Below are positions 32,039-41,474 of a stretch of DNA of 64,000 bases, in pieces. The notes below the pieces were generated by a model. It had not been told where the DNA came from. It saw only the letters and a program-made list of their open reading frames with translations, and searched no databases. The translations under genes and the position numbers were made by a program. The DNA is taken from the NCBI RefSeq assembly GCF_024129865.1, contig NZ_JAMYFE010000122.1, forward strand, positions 1 through 64,000, read 5' to 3'. Numbering within the stretch: the first letter of the stretch is position 1; each line of letters opens with the position of its first letter. The DNA is from Stieleria tagensis (GTDB lineage Bacteria > Planctomycetota > Planctomycetia > Pirellulales > Pirellulaceae).

Positions 32039-34978
32039 TCAACGTGCGAATAGTTCCAGGTCATTTTCCAAGACCAGGTAGCGAGCGTCGGCAGTCACAT
32101 CATGAAACACGGATGTGTTCCCGCTGGGCCAATTGATTTCCAGACGGTCGACACGCCGGTGACCAACCACCGCGATGTCCACGTAGCTTTCATCGCTGCA
32201 AAAGTATCCGTCACCGGCGGTGATCCACTGTGTGATTTTCAGATCGCCCGCGGTCAGACTGATTTTAGCGCCAATCGCATCGCGTTCGCTGTCGGTACCA
32301 ATCAGCTCCAACATCAAGTGATGACGGCCCGGCGTTTCTGTCTGGTTCTGCAACAGTGCGGTTGGGGCGTCGAGGTGTCCGATCACCAGATCCGTTTGTC
32401 CATCGCGGTTCCAATCGGTCATTGCCATCGCCCGGCCCAAGTATTCGCCGTCCCAGTAGCCACTTGAATCGCTGACGTCGGAGCGCCGAAACCCGCTGCC
32501 GTCCAAGAGCATCAGTCCAGGCGACATTTTGTAGCCCTGGTTCATGAATCGCATGTCAAAGATATGCCCATTGGTCACCGCGATGTCCAGCCAACCGTTG
32601 CGGTCAAAATCCAAGGCCTTGCTACCGAACGTGACCAGGGGGATCGAGAGATCAGCCAATCCCCGGCCCACCGCTTGATCGACGAAGGTGCCACTGGGGT
32701 TTTGCAGGAATAAATTATCGGATTCACCGCGATAGTTTCCGATATGCAGATCCATGGTGCCGTTGTTGTCAAAATCGCCCGTGGCAATCCCCATGCATCC
32801 ATTGGCCAATCCATGAGATCCGCTGGCAACACCACTGATGTGCGCTGCATCGGTGAAGTGACCGTTTTGAAAACGCAAGTAGTGGTTCTCGCGCAGGTCA
32901 TTTCCGACCAGGATTTCATTGCCGCGCTGTCCATCGATCTCGCTGACGATAATCCCTAGCCCGCTGGCCGGTTGAATCACATCGGAATCGATGTCGGTGC
33001 TGGAAAATGACCCGTCGCCGGCAGCCCGGTGAAAGCGGTCGCTTTGCGCATAAAACAGCAAGGGTGATGGCAGTTCGTAACGACCATCGGCACGTTGCTG
33101 GGGTTGCTCAAAGGCACCCTCCAGTTCGATGTAGTTGACGTCGAACAGGTCGGGCACCGCATCGCCGTCGATATCCGCGATCGCAACCGAGGATGTGAAG
33201 CGTGGATCCCGATCTGCCAACGTTTGCGTCGCGTCGCGAAAGCTGCCGTCGCCGTTGTTGATCAACAGCCGGTTCATTCCGATCGCACCCAGGTACAAAT
33301 CAGGAAACCCATCTTGATTGACGTCGCCCGCGGCAATTCCGCTGGAGTATTGGTAGTCTTCCGCGCCGGCCGGTCGACTGACATCGGTGAAGAATGCCTG
33401 TTGATTGCGGCGCAGTTCACTGCTGCGTGTCGTTGGGGTTTGCAGCGGCTGGCCGCCACCCTGGGCGAAATACAGATCGGGCCAGCCGTCCAGGTCATAA
33501 TCCAAAACGGCGATGCCGCCACCGACCGATTCATACAACGGGATCGTATCGAGTTGGATTTGTCGGTCATGGTACCACTGAAAATCAGCACCGTATTGGT
33601 GCGCGACGTTGACCAGTTTGGGAGACGTTGTGGGGGAAAGTGGTTCGGATTGAGGTTCGCTCTGTCCGGTCACCGCGGATTTCTCGGCGAGTTCCGCCAA
33701 GGCGTTTTCCAGCAAGAAGTCGTCTGGGGAAAGTCCCAACAAAGCTGTAGTGGATGGGATGGAATCGCTTTCGGGCATGGCAATGATCTGACGTCGTTGC
33801 TGATCCAGCATCGCCAGTTGCGGCGTGGCAGAGCGGGGGATCAAGCTGCGTGTCCATTGCAGCATTTCCAACGGGCGGCCGAGTTCCAGCAGCGATTTTG
33901 CCAAATCCGTTTGGGCCGCGTCGAGTCGACCATTTTCTTGGATCCGCCTAGCAATGGTTTCCGTTTCTGCGATCTGCAATCCGCGATAACGAAACTGGTC
34001 GGCGTCGTCGCCGCGATCGAGTGCACGAAAGCATCGTGAAAGTCGTTGAAAGGCAAGTCGCATGGTGGGATCAATTTCAACCGCCTTCAGCAATGCACCG
34101 GCCGCGGACTTGTACTGCGATTGATCAATCCAGTGTTTACCGAGCGCCGCCCAGTAGTCGGCGAACGGTGTCATGTGCGGTCGATACCGGAGTTCGATTT
34201 CCACAAAGGAATCACTTTGTTGTTCCGACAGAATTCGTAACAGCAGTGCAGCGGCCGATCCGTCGAGCGACCAGCCGCCAGCCGAGGCGATTTCCGCGGC
34301 GTTGCCGAGTTGTTGCTGGGCTTGGTCATAGTGTTGTCGTGCCAGATACCACCTCGCTTTCGCTTGAGGGGGGAACCCGTCGAAACCGGGCGGCAGCACA
34401 TCGGAGTGTGGAAATGGGTAGCTCTCATTGCGGCGAACGATTGACAACAATTCGTTGGTGGTGGATTTTCCCATCCGATTCAATCGGTCGACCTGGCGAC
34501 TGGCTTCTTGCCGCCGGCCTTGTTGGTCGAGCCATTTCCAGTAGGAATGTCGCCACGAGGCCGTCGTCGGGGCGCGGTGAATCATCGTCTGCAGAATTGG
34601 TTCAATCAATTCCGGTCGCCCTGCGGCGGCGGCATGATCGACCATTCGTCGTGCCGCAGCGGCAGCCTGGGGCGAAGTCGTTAAATCAATTTGCTGTAGC
34701 AACTCGATCGCCAACCGGGGCTCACCGCGCGCCAGTTCGCTGTCGGCAGCCTGTAGTATTAGAACGTCCTGTGGTTGGGCCGCAGTGTTAGGCGCAGTGT
34801 TAGACGCATTGTCAGGCGTTGGCGTTGTTTGCTCGGCTGGATCCGGCGGATTGTTTTGACAACCCAATGTGCCCAAACAGATTGCGGCGATCCAATACCA
34901 ACGGGTCCTGGGTGAATGCGGCCGTTTCTTGTGCCCTGGAACGATCGTGTTCACACACGCGGTGAAACCGAACATCAT
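32039..34978 (-). CDS. TPR and FG-GAP/ASPIC lipoprotein (CRTAC1-like)
   Basis: A 979-residue protein, likely a surface lipoprotein: a leader with ICLGTLGC and Cys40 as the lipobox. The first 400 residues are TPR-like helical repeats, including YKSAAGALLKAVEIDPTMRL. The second half is an FG-GAP/VCBS beta-propeller (about 480-890) with Ca-binding loops such as DYDLDGWPDLYFAQ, DVNQDGFPDLYLG and DFDNNGTMDLHIGN. An ASPIC/UnbV domain ends the protein (RLEINWPSGNTSVFHDV). Proteins of this type are common and large in planctomycetes; binding or adhesion is likely. It is three bases upstream of no gene but follows the PH-domain gene by three bases on the same strand. Confidence 0.9.
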   Translation of the reverse strand: MMFGFTACVNTIVPGHKKRPHSPRTRWYWIAAICLGTLGCQNNPPDPAEQTTPTPDNASNTAPNTAAQPQDVLILQAADSELARGEPRLAIELLQQIDLTTSPQAAAAARRMVDHAAAAGRPELIEPILQTMIHRAPTTASWRHSYWKWLDQQGRRQEASRQVDRLNRMGKSTTNELLSIVRRNESYPFPHSDVLPPGFDGFPPQAKARWYLARQHYDQAQQQLGNAAEIASAGGWSLDGSAAALLLRILSEQQSDSFVEIELRYRPHMTPFADYWAALGKHWIDQSQYKSAAGALLKAVEIDPTMRLAFQRLSRCFRALDRGDDADQFRYRGLQIAETETIARRIQENGRLDAAQTDLAKSLLELGRPLEMLQWTRSLIPRSATPQLAMLDQQRRQIIAMPESDSIPSTTALLGLSPDDFLLENALAELAEKSAVTGQSEPQSEPLSPTTSPKLVNVAHQYGADFQWYHDRQIQLDTIPLYESVGGGIAVLDYDLDGWPDLYFAQGGGQPLQTPTTRSSELRRNQQAFFTDVSRPAGAEDYQYSSGIAAGDVNQDGFPDLYLGAIGMNRLLINNGDGSFRDATQTLADRDPRFTSSVAIADIDGDAVPDLFDVNYIELEGAFEQPQQRADGRYELPSPLLFYAQSDRFHRAAGDGSFSSTDIDSDVIQPASGLGIIVSEIDGQRGNEILVGNDLRENHYLRFQNGHFTDAAHISGVASGSHGLANGCMGIATGDFDNNGTMDLHIGNYRGESDNLFLQNPSGTFVDQAVGRGLADLSIPLVTFGSKALDFDRNGWLDIAVTNGHIFDMRFMNQGYKMSPGLMLLDGSGFRRSDVSDSSGYWDGEYLGRAMAMTDWNRDGQTDLVIGHLDAPTALLQNQTETPGRHHLMLELIGTDSERDAIGAKISLTAGDLKITQWITAGDGYFCSDESYVDIAVVGHRRVDRLEINWPSGNTSVFHDVTADARYLVLENDLELFAR

Positions 34979-34981
34979 CGG

Positions 34982-35359
34982 TCAACTGCAGGTATGCGCG
35001 GTGATGATTTTAACGATATCGGCAACGTGATCGTTTTTGCGAAAATCGAACGTCAGTGGCTCCGGGGTGCTGGAAAGCCATAGTTTCAAGTCGGAATCAA
35101 GGTCAAATGTTCCGGCGCTTTCGATCGAGTAGCGAACGATACTGCGATAGGGAATGGACAGGTATTCTGTCTTGCGTCCGGTGACGCCCTGTTTATCGAT
35201 CACGATGATGCGGCGATTGGTCAGTACGATCAAATCGCGGATTAATTGATAGGCTTGTTCGATCGATTCCTGGTCGACCATGATCGAAGCGATTTGTTTT
35301 TCGACTTTGTCCAGGTTGGCCTCGGAGGCCGATCCCATGATTCCCGAGAAAATTCCCAT
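34982..35359 (-). CDS. Bacterial PH domain protein
   Basis: A 125-residue protein matching the short bacterial pleckstrin homology family: helix (about 10-45), then strands such as DLIVLTNRRIIVIDKQGV, KTEYLSIPYRSIVRYSIE and DLDSDLKLWLSSTPEPLTFDF, ending in a helix. It has no signal peptide and no membrane helix. Its molecular role is unknown. It ends three bases before the FG-GAP gene on the minus strand and diverges from the zinc-ribbon gene pair. Confidence 0.8.
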   Translation of the reverse strand: MGIFSGIMGSASEANLDKVEKQIASIMVDQESIEQAYQLIRDLIVLTNRRIIVIDKQGVTGRKTEYLSIPYRSIVRYSIESAGTFDLDSDLKLWLSSTPEPLTFDFRKNDHVADIVKIITAHTCS

Positions 35360-35512
35360 GAATGATCCTGTGAGGCGGCGTGATAAGGTAGTCGTTCCAT
35401 CCTAACAAATCGTGGCGTCTGTGTTGCCGCGGACGATTCTGCGGGGCTCCGACGGACGTTAGAATAGGAAACCACTCCGGCGTTCGGAGACGGATTCGTT
35501 TCACAGCTATGC

Positions 35513-36466
35513 ATGGATTCAATGCCCACTGATCTCGCGCAATCGACCAGCCAGCCGCAGCAGATCACCTGCCAGTCCTGTGGCGCGAAATTGGTGTTGG
35601 GGGCAAACATGCGATCGGCGCTCTGTCCCTATTGCGCGTCGCCGTCGATCGTCAGTCGGCCACCGTCGACCGATCGCCCCAATCCGGCGTTTCTCGTTGG
35701 CTTTGTCGTTGACCACGATCACGCCACCAAAACGGTGCGGAAATGGATTGCCGGTAGTCACATGTTTGCCCGTTCGGATTTCAAAGCCGCGGTGCCTGAA
35801 TTGACGCGCGGCGTCTATCTGCCGGCCTATCTCTATGGCGCCGTTGCTCATACGGATTATGCCGCTGACATCGGTGAAAACTACACCGAAACCGAGACTT
35901 ACACGACAACGGATGCCAACGGCAAACGTGTCACACGGACCCGAATCGTGACCAAGACGGAATGGCGCTCGTTGCGCGGCAACCACAGTTGCTATGTCGT
36001 CGATGTGATCGTGACGGCATCCAAAGGGGTCACCAACACCGCGCTCGATGCGATTGAGCCGTTCGATCTACGTTCCTTGCGGCGGTATTCCGATTCGTTG
36101 ATCGCCGGTTGGCTGGCCGAAGAACCCTCGCGATCTCCACACGAGTGTTTTCAATTGGCGCATGACGAAACGGTTGAACAAGTCAGGTCGATGTTAAGCC
36201 GGTTTATGCCAGGCGATTCGTACAGCAATCTGCAGCACCGTGTCGAGCTTTCACAAGAGGTGATTGATCTGGTACTGTTGCCGGTCTGGTCGTATGCGGT
36301 TCGCTATGCCGATGATCGGCCGCCGGTGCAGATCTTGGTCAACGGCCAAACCGGGCGGGTCGGCGGCAAGGTTCCGGTGTCGGCGACCAAGGTCACGATC
36401 GCGGTCGTCATCGGTTTGATTCTGATCGGCGGATTGCTGTTACTGATGGCAGGGGCATCCCAATGA
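35513..36466 (+). CDS. Tail-anchored zinc-ribbon protein A
   Basis: A 317-residue protein. Residues about 20-45 form a zinc ribbon, CQSCG...CPYC, followed by a soluble body (about 60-290) that starts FLVGFVVDHDHATKTVRKWI and contains an acidic Thr-rich segment. A single hydrophobic helix lies at the very C-terminus (about 295-315, VTIAVVIGLILIGGLLLLMA), so the protein should be tail-anchored with its body in the cytoplasm. It overlaps the next gene by ATGA. Function unknown. The start may be the second Met (MPTDLAQ). Confidence 0.75.
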   Translation: MDSMPTDLAQSTSQPQQITCQSCGAKLVLGANMRSALCPYCASPSIVSRPPSTDRPNPAFLVGFVVDHDHATKTVRKWIAGSHMFARSDFKAAVPELTRGVYLPAYLYGAVAHTDYAADIGENYTETETYTTTDANGKRVTRTRIVTKTEWRSLRGNHSCYVVDVIVTASKGVTNTALDAIEPFDLRSLRRYSDSLIAGWLAEEPSRSPHECFQLAHDETVEQVRSMLSRFMPGDSYSNLQHRVELSQEVIDLVLLPVWSYAVRYADDRPPVQILVNGQTGRVGGKVPVSATKVTIAVVIGLILIGGLLLLMAGASQ

Positions 36467-37446
36467 CGAATAGCGTTTCCGATCTCTCCACGCACGATGG
36501 GCTGGTTTGTTCGCGCTGTGAATCGCCGTTGGAACCGGGGGATTTACGTTGTGCGATCTGTGGTCAGGCTGCGCCGGTCAAGGACGCTGCGGCACCACAC
36601 ACCGTGACCGTCACGATCTTGCGCTGTACCGGTTGTGGAGCGGCGGTCCGCTATGATCCCAAACACCAGGCACCGATGTGCCCGTTTTGCGGTGAAGCGG
36701 TCAAGGTCGAATCGATCGAGGATCCGCTGGAGCAAACCGAGCATTACTTGCCGTTCACCGTCACGCCCGAACAAGCCCGGGACACTTTGCGAGAGTGGCT
36801 GGGATCACGCGGTTGGTTTCGTCCCGCTGATTTATCGGCTTCGGCGCAATTATTGGAACTCAAACCACTGTGGTGGGTGGCATGGATGTTTGATGCCGAA
36901 GCGTTGATCAGCTGGACGGCTGATTCGAACGCCGGCGCCGGGCGTTCGTCGTGGGCGCCTCATTCCGGTCAGAACGATGTCCGTTTCGATGACATTTTGG
37001 TCTCGGCGTCACGAGGCCTAAGTGATCATGAGGTGTCGGCGATCCGCGGTGGATTTGATTTGAGTGTGCTGCAGGACACTCCGATCGGTGGCGGCGAGGA
37101 CGCCACGTTGGAACATTTTGACATGCACCGCTCACAAGCTCGACAGTACGTGTCGTCGGCGATCGAACGTTTGGCGGCGGATCGAGTCCAACAACACTCG
37201 ATACCGGGCAGTGTGTTTCGAAATGTCAACGTGGCGGTGGTGGTTCGAAAACTGGTCACGCACCGGATCTCGTTGCCAGCGTATGTATTGGCCTATCGGT
37301 ACCGGAACGAACTGTATCGGGTTGTGATTTGCGGCCAAAACCAGCGACTGGTCATCGGCACGTCGCCGCTGTCGATGCCCAAGGTGGTGTTTGTGGTGAT
37401 CCTTGCCATCGTATTGATCGCGTTGTTCTTTGCGGCGGCCAGCTAA
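36463..37446 (+). CDS. Tail-anchored zinc-ribbon protein B
   Basis: A 327-residue paralogue of the gene before it in design: two zinc ribbons (CSRCESPLEPGDLRCAICG, about 11-30, and CTGCGAAVRYDPKHQAPMC, about 50-70), a soluble body starting YLPFTVTPEQARDTLREWLG, and a C-terminal membrane helix (VVFVVILAIVLIALFFAAA). The two genes are translationally coupled by an ATGA overlap. The shared layout suggests a heteromeric membrane-surface complex; what it does is unknown. Confidence 0.75.
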   Translation: MTNSVSDLSTHDGLVCSRCESPLEPGDLRCAICGQAAPVKDAAAPHTVTVTILRCTGCGAAVRYDPKHQAPMCPFCGEAVKVESIEDPLEQTEHYLPFTVTPEQARDTLREWLGSRGWFRPADLSASAQLLELKPLWWVAWMFDAEALISWTADSNAGAGRSSWAPHSGQNDVRFDDILVSASRGLSDHEVSAIRGGFDLSVLQDTPIGGGEDATLEHFDMHRSQARQYVSSAIERLAADRVQQHSIPGSVFRNVNVAVVVRKLVTHRISLPAYVLAYRYRNELYRVVICGQNQRLVIGTSPLSMPKVVFVVILAIVLIALFFAAAS

Positions 37447-37482
37447 AACGTTGCATTTTCGGTGTCGATCACCGACAATCGC

Positions 37483-39951
37483 ATGCTCCCGCCTTTCCCC
37501 CCGCCTTGTTTCGGTCCCGCCTGGATGATTGCAAACGCCGACTGCCGATTGGGCACGCTGTTACTGGTGGTCGTTATCAACGTTGGTTGGGTTTCCCGAT
37601 CGCGAGCCGGCGAGTCGTTGCCACCGGGTATCGGGAACGATTTGCAATCGTTCGTGGTGGATCATTGCCTGGACTGTCACTCCGGTGATTCAGCCGCTGG
37701 CAATCTGGATTTGGAGAACCTGGCCGAGCAAACGAATCCGCTGGGGCTCTCGGATCTCGAATCGATGCGACGTTGGACTCGAGTGCATGATCGCGTTGCC
37801 GCCGCCGAGATGCCGCCGCCTGATTCGCAACCGATTGATCCCACGGTGCGGCGGAATTTCGTTGCCCAGCTCTCGGATACCCTGATTCGGGCCGATCAAA
37901 TGCAGAACGACGTCGTGTTGCGGCGATTGAATCGTTCGGAATACGAAAACACGGTGCGTGATCTATTTGGTATCACGCATTTGGACATCCGGTCGCTGTT
38001 GCCTAGCGACAATTCAGCGGCAGGGTTTGACAACGTCGGCGACGGACTAGCCTATTCGCCGGAAGCGGCCGCGGCCTATTTGCGAGCCGCCGACGCAGCG
38101 ATTGATGCGGTGTTGGGGCCGGACCAACCGCCCCAGCGAATCGTGCATCGAACCAATTTGCGCGACCAGAAAACGCACGACGGCAAACCGGCGCTGGCCA
38201 AGCAAATCGGCAAAATGTTTCGCCAGACCGATCGCGGGCTCGTGATTTTCCAATCCGGATATTGCCCCACGAACCTGGTCGAATTCGCTCGCCTGCGTGC
38301 CCCGCAAGGCACCTACCGCGTCTCGCTGCAGGTACGTGCGATCCAAAGCACGACGCCGGTCACGCTGCGGATCTATGGCGGTGACACCATCGTCAGTCGT
38401 CGTGAAAAACACCTGGTCGGCTACTTTGATGTACCACCGGACGAGTGGACGACGATCGAATTCGAAGACCGATTGGTGGAGCCTGGCGGGACGTTCCAGC
38501 CCAAGTGTTATGGCACCAAAGACACTCGCAAGGACGCCGACACCTATCCGGAGCCCGGCATCGAGATCGGCGACATCACGATCGAGGGACCGCTGGAAGC
38601 TTGGCCGCCGCCCAGTCGCAGTCGACTGTACGGTGACATCGATCTGGCAACCGCCGGATTGGCGGAAATCCAACAGATTTTCCAGCGGCTGATGCCGCGT
38701 GCGCTGCGTCGCCCGCTGGCAACCGGTGAGATGCAGCCTTACCTGTCACTCTGTGAAACCGCACTCGCCGATGGTCGCTCGTTTGACGATGCACTGCGAA
38801 TCGGTCTGAAGGGGATCCTGTGTTCACCGCAGTTTTTGTATTTGGACGAACCGACCGAGCCGCAAACCGAAGAGGTGATTGATTCGTATGCGCTGGCGAG
38901 TCGACTCAGCTATTTTCTATGGTCCTCGATGCCTGACGACGAATTGTTGTCGCTCGCTCGTCAAGGAACGATTGCCGAACCGGCGGTCTTGCACCGACAG
39001 GTCGAGCGGATGTTGAACGATCCCCGCGCCGCTGCATTGACGGATAATTTTGTCGGCCAATGGCTGGATCTTCGTGAGATCGATTTCACGTCGCCGGATG
39101 AGAACCTGTATCCCGACTTTGATGAATTGTTGCGGGTCTCGATGGTCAAAGAAACCGAGTTGTTTTTCCAGTCGGTGCTGCGTGAGGATTTAAGCCTGCT
39201 GAATTTTGTGGACTCGACGTTTACGTTTCTCAATCAACGATTGGCCGAGCATTACCAGATCGAAGGCGTGCAGGGCCAAGCCATGCGCCGCGTCGAATTG
39301 CCAGCCGATAGCGTGCGCGGCGGCGTCATCACTCAGGCAAGCGTGTTGAAGGTCACCGCAAACGGCACCACCACATCACCCGTGCTGCGTGGAGTGTGGG
39401 TGTTAAAGAAGTTGTTGGGCCAAGAGGTTCCGCCACCGCCGTCGAGTGTGTCGGCGGTCGAGCCTGATATTCGTGGCGCGACCACACTGCGAGAACAATT
39501 GGCGAAACACCGCGACTCGGAATCCTGTGCCACCTGTCATCGCAAGATCGATCCTGCCGGTTTTGCACTGGAAAATTTTGATGTGATCGGTGGCTGGCGT
39601 GATCGCTATCGCACGTTGGGTGACGGTCCACGGCCGAAACAATCACGTGATCCGCACACCTTTGCTTGGGTCCGATACCGAATCGGAAAACCGGTCGACG
39701 CCACGGGGCAAACCGAAGACGGCAAAGCGTTTACTGACATCACTCAATTCAAACGCTTGTTGTTGGAGGATCAGCGGCAGTTGGTCCATGCGATGACCGA
39801 GCAATTGGCGACCTATGCACTCGGACGCAGAATTGGATTTTCGGATCGCGACTCGATTGACCAGATTGTCGATCAAGTCATTGCGCAGCAGTGTGGGTTT
39901 CGATCGTTGGTGCACGCCATCACGCAACATGAACTCTTTCAACAACCATGA
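37483..39951 (+). CDS. DUF1592 family cytochrome-like secreted protein, copy 2
   Basis: About 822 residues. A signal-like helix (LGTLLLVVVINVGWVSRSRA) precedes a CLDCH haem-type motif in DHCLDCHSGDSAAGNLDLEN. The family series follows: DUF1587 (RRLNRSEYENTVRDLFGI), a long insertion including a carbohydrate-binding-like module (about 230-400), DUF1592 (YALASRLSYFLWSSMPDDEL), DUF1588 (GGVITQASVLKVTANGTTTS), a second CATCH motif in CATCHRKIDPAGFALENFD, and DUF1585. It is about 120 residues longer than copy 1, mainly in that insertion. The start is uncertain: GTG 37462, ATG 37483 and ATG 37525 are in frame. It overlaps the DUF1552 gene by ATGA. Confidence 0.9.
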   Translation: MLPPFPPPCFGPAWMIANADCRLGTLLLVVVINVGWVSRSRAGESLPPGIGNDLQSFVVDHCLDCHSGDSAAGNLDLENLAEQTNPLGLSDLESMRRWTRVHDRVAAAEMPPPDSQPIDPTVRRNFVAQLSDTLIRADQMQNDVVLRRLNRSEYENTVRDLFGITHLDIRSLLPSDNSAAGFDNVGDGLAYSPEAAAAYLRAADAAIDAVLGPDQPPQRIVHRTNLRDQKTHDGKPALAKQIGKMFRQTDRGLVIFQSGYCPTNLVEFARLRAPQGTYRVSLQVRAIQSTTPVTLRIYGGDTIVSRREKHLVGYFDVPPDEWTTIEFEDRLVEPGGTFQPKCYGTKDTRKDADTYPEPGIEIGDITIEGPLEAWPPPSRSRLYGDIDLATAGLAEIQQIFQRLMPRALRRPLATGEMQPYLSLCETALADGRSFDDALRIGLKGILCSPQFLYLDEPTEPQTEEVIDSYALASRLSYFLWSSMPDDELLSLARQGTIAEPAVLHRQVERMLNDPRAAALTDNFVGQWLDLREIDFTSPDENLYPDFDELLRVSMVKETELFFQSVLREDLSLLNFVDSTFTFLNQRLAEHYQIEGVQGQAMRRVELPADSVRGGVITQASVLKVTANGTTTSPVLRGVWVLKKLLGQEVPPPPSSVSAVEPDIRGATTLREQLAKHRDSESCATCHRKIDPAGFALENFDVIGGWRDRYRTLGDGPRPKQSRDPHTFAWVRYRIGKPVDATGQTEDGKAFTDITQFKRLLLEDQRQLVHAMTEQLATYALGRRIGFSDRDSIDQIVDQVIAQQCGFRSLVHAITQHELFQQP

Positions 39952-41213
39952 CCATGAACCGCCACCTCTCACGACGCAGTTTGTTAAAGGCATCTGGAAT
40001 TTGTATCGGATTACCGATGTTCGAATCGATGCGGCCTGCGATTGCCGCCGCATCATCCGTGACCGTGCCGCGGCGAATGGTGGCTATCAATGTCGGATTG
40101 GGACTGCATGGGCCGAACATGATTCCTGCGCAGGCGGGCCAGGATTACGAATTGTCGCCCTACCTGGAACATTTGCGTGATCACCGCAAACAGTTCACTG
40201 TGATTTCGGGGTGTTCGCATCCGGAGGTCGGCGGCGGTCACTTGTCAGGCAAATCATTTTTGACAGCAGCGCGCAATCCCAATAGTTCCGGATTCAAAAA
40301 CACCATCTCCATCGACCAGTTGGCTGCGGAACAGATCGGGGAGCAAACGCGTTTCCGGTCACTCTCACTGAGCAGTTCCGGGCCTGGATTGTCGTGGTCA
40401 CGATCGGGTGTCGAAGTACCCTCTGAAACGCGACCTTCGGAGGTTTTCTCGCGATTGTTCTTGGAGGGTAACCCACGACAGAAGGCCCAGCAGATTCAAC
40501 GACTGCAAGACGGCCAAAGCGTCTTGGACACAGTCTTGTCCGGCGCCGGGCGGATGCGACGTCGATTGACCGGGCGTGACCGTGAAAAAATGGATCAGTA
40601 TTTCGAAGCGGTCCGCGAAGCCGAGCGACGTTTGGTTAAATCGGAAAGCTGGGAACACCGTCCCAAACCTTCGGTCACACAGCGACCGCCCACCGACGAA
40701 ACCGACCGCACGCGAATTATCGAGCGGTTGGAATTGATGTATGACATGATGCATCTTGCGATACAGACCGATTCCACCCGTCTGATCACGTTCTATCAAA
40801 CCGGCATGAACGCGGTGCCATCGATCCCCGGCGTGGACACGGATTATCACATGTTGTCCCACCACGGCAAAGACGAAACGAAATTGGCCCAGTTGGCAAT
40901 CGTCGAAAGTGAAGTCGTTAAACAACTGGGCAAATTCTTGGACAAGCTGACGGCTTTCCAAGAGGAGGGAGACACGTTGCTGGATCGAACGATGGTGTTG
41001 TTCGGTTCCAATTTAGGAAACGCCAGCAGTCACGACACCAAGAACATGCCAATCGTATTGGCCGGCGGTGGTTTCAAGCACGGCCGGCACTTGGCATTTG
41101 ATCAACAGAACAATTACGCACTGCCGAAGCTGTACGTCAGCATGCTGCAGCAGCTCGGATTGGAGGTCGACCAATTTGCCGACACCTCCGGGACGATGAC
41201 GGGACTGATTTAA
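39948..41213 (+). CDS. DUF1552 family secreted protein, copy 2
   Basis: A 421-residue DUF1552 protein with a Tat-like leader (RHLSRRSLLKASGICIGLPM). The family core is clear: INVGLGLHGPNMIPAQAGQD, FTVISGCSHPEVGGGHLSGK and LLDRTMVLFGSNLGNASSHD, then IVLAGGGFKHGRHLAFDQQN. It is overlapped by the DUF1592 gene (ATGA at 39948). It diverges clearly from copy 1 in sequence, so these are distinct paralogous pairs and not a recent duplication. Confidence 0.92.
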   Translation: MTMNRHLSRRSLLKASGICIGLPMFESMRPAIAAASSVTVPRRMVAINVGLGLHGPNMIPAQAGQDYELSPYLEHLRDHRKQFTVISGCSHPEVGGGHLSGKSFLTAARNPNSSGFKNTISIDQLAAEQIGEQTRFRSLSLSSSGPGLSWSRSGVEVPSETRPSEVFSRLFLEGNPRQKAQQIQRLQDGQSVLDTVLSGAGRMRRRLTGRDREKMDQYFEAVREAERRLVKSESWEHRPKPSVTQRPPTDETDRTRIIERLELMYDMMHLAIQTDSTRLITFYQTGMNAVPSIPGVDTDYHMLSHHGKDETKLAQLAIVESEVVKQLGKFLDKLTAFQEEGDTLLDRTMVLFGSNLGNASSHDTKNMPIVLAGGGFKHGRHLAFDQQNNYALPKLYVSMLQQLGLEVDQFADTSGTMTGLI

Positions 41214-41474
41214 GATCGCCACCCAAATCGTCGTGCCGTACGGTTTCCCCAGGTGACCGTGGGTTAACGCCCGTCGGCTGATTGTTGGGGTGCTGTTTGT
41301 TGATTTGCAATTTGCTGGATGGGTTTTGATGGGACGCATATCGGCCGTGACGCGCTGGTGTCCGGTCGTGGTTTTGTTTGGTTGTATCGGGGCCTTTGCG
41401 CGCTTCGTCGTCACTGATTCGGGTTCTGTTGGGATAGAGCTTCTGTCCCAACCCCGTTTCGGAGCACCAATCCG

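Noticed and set aside
33095-34039. A 314-codon plus-strand frame inside the FG-GAP gene
   Set aside because: It is antisense to conserved Ca-binding repeats and has no start signal or domain.
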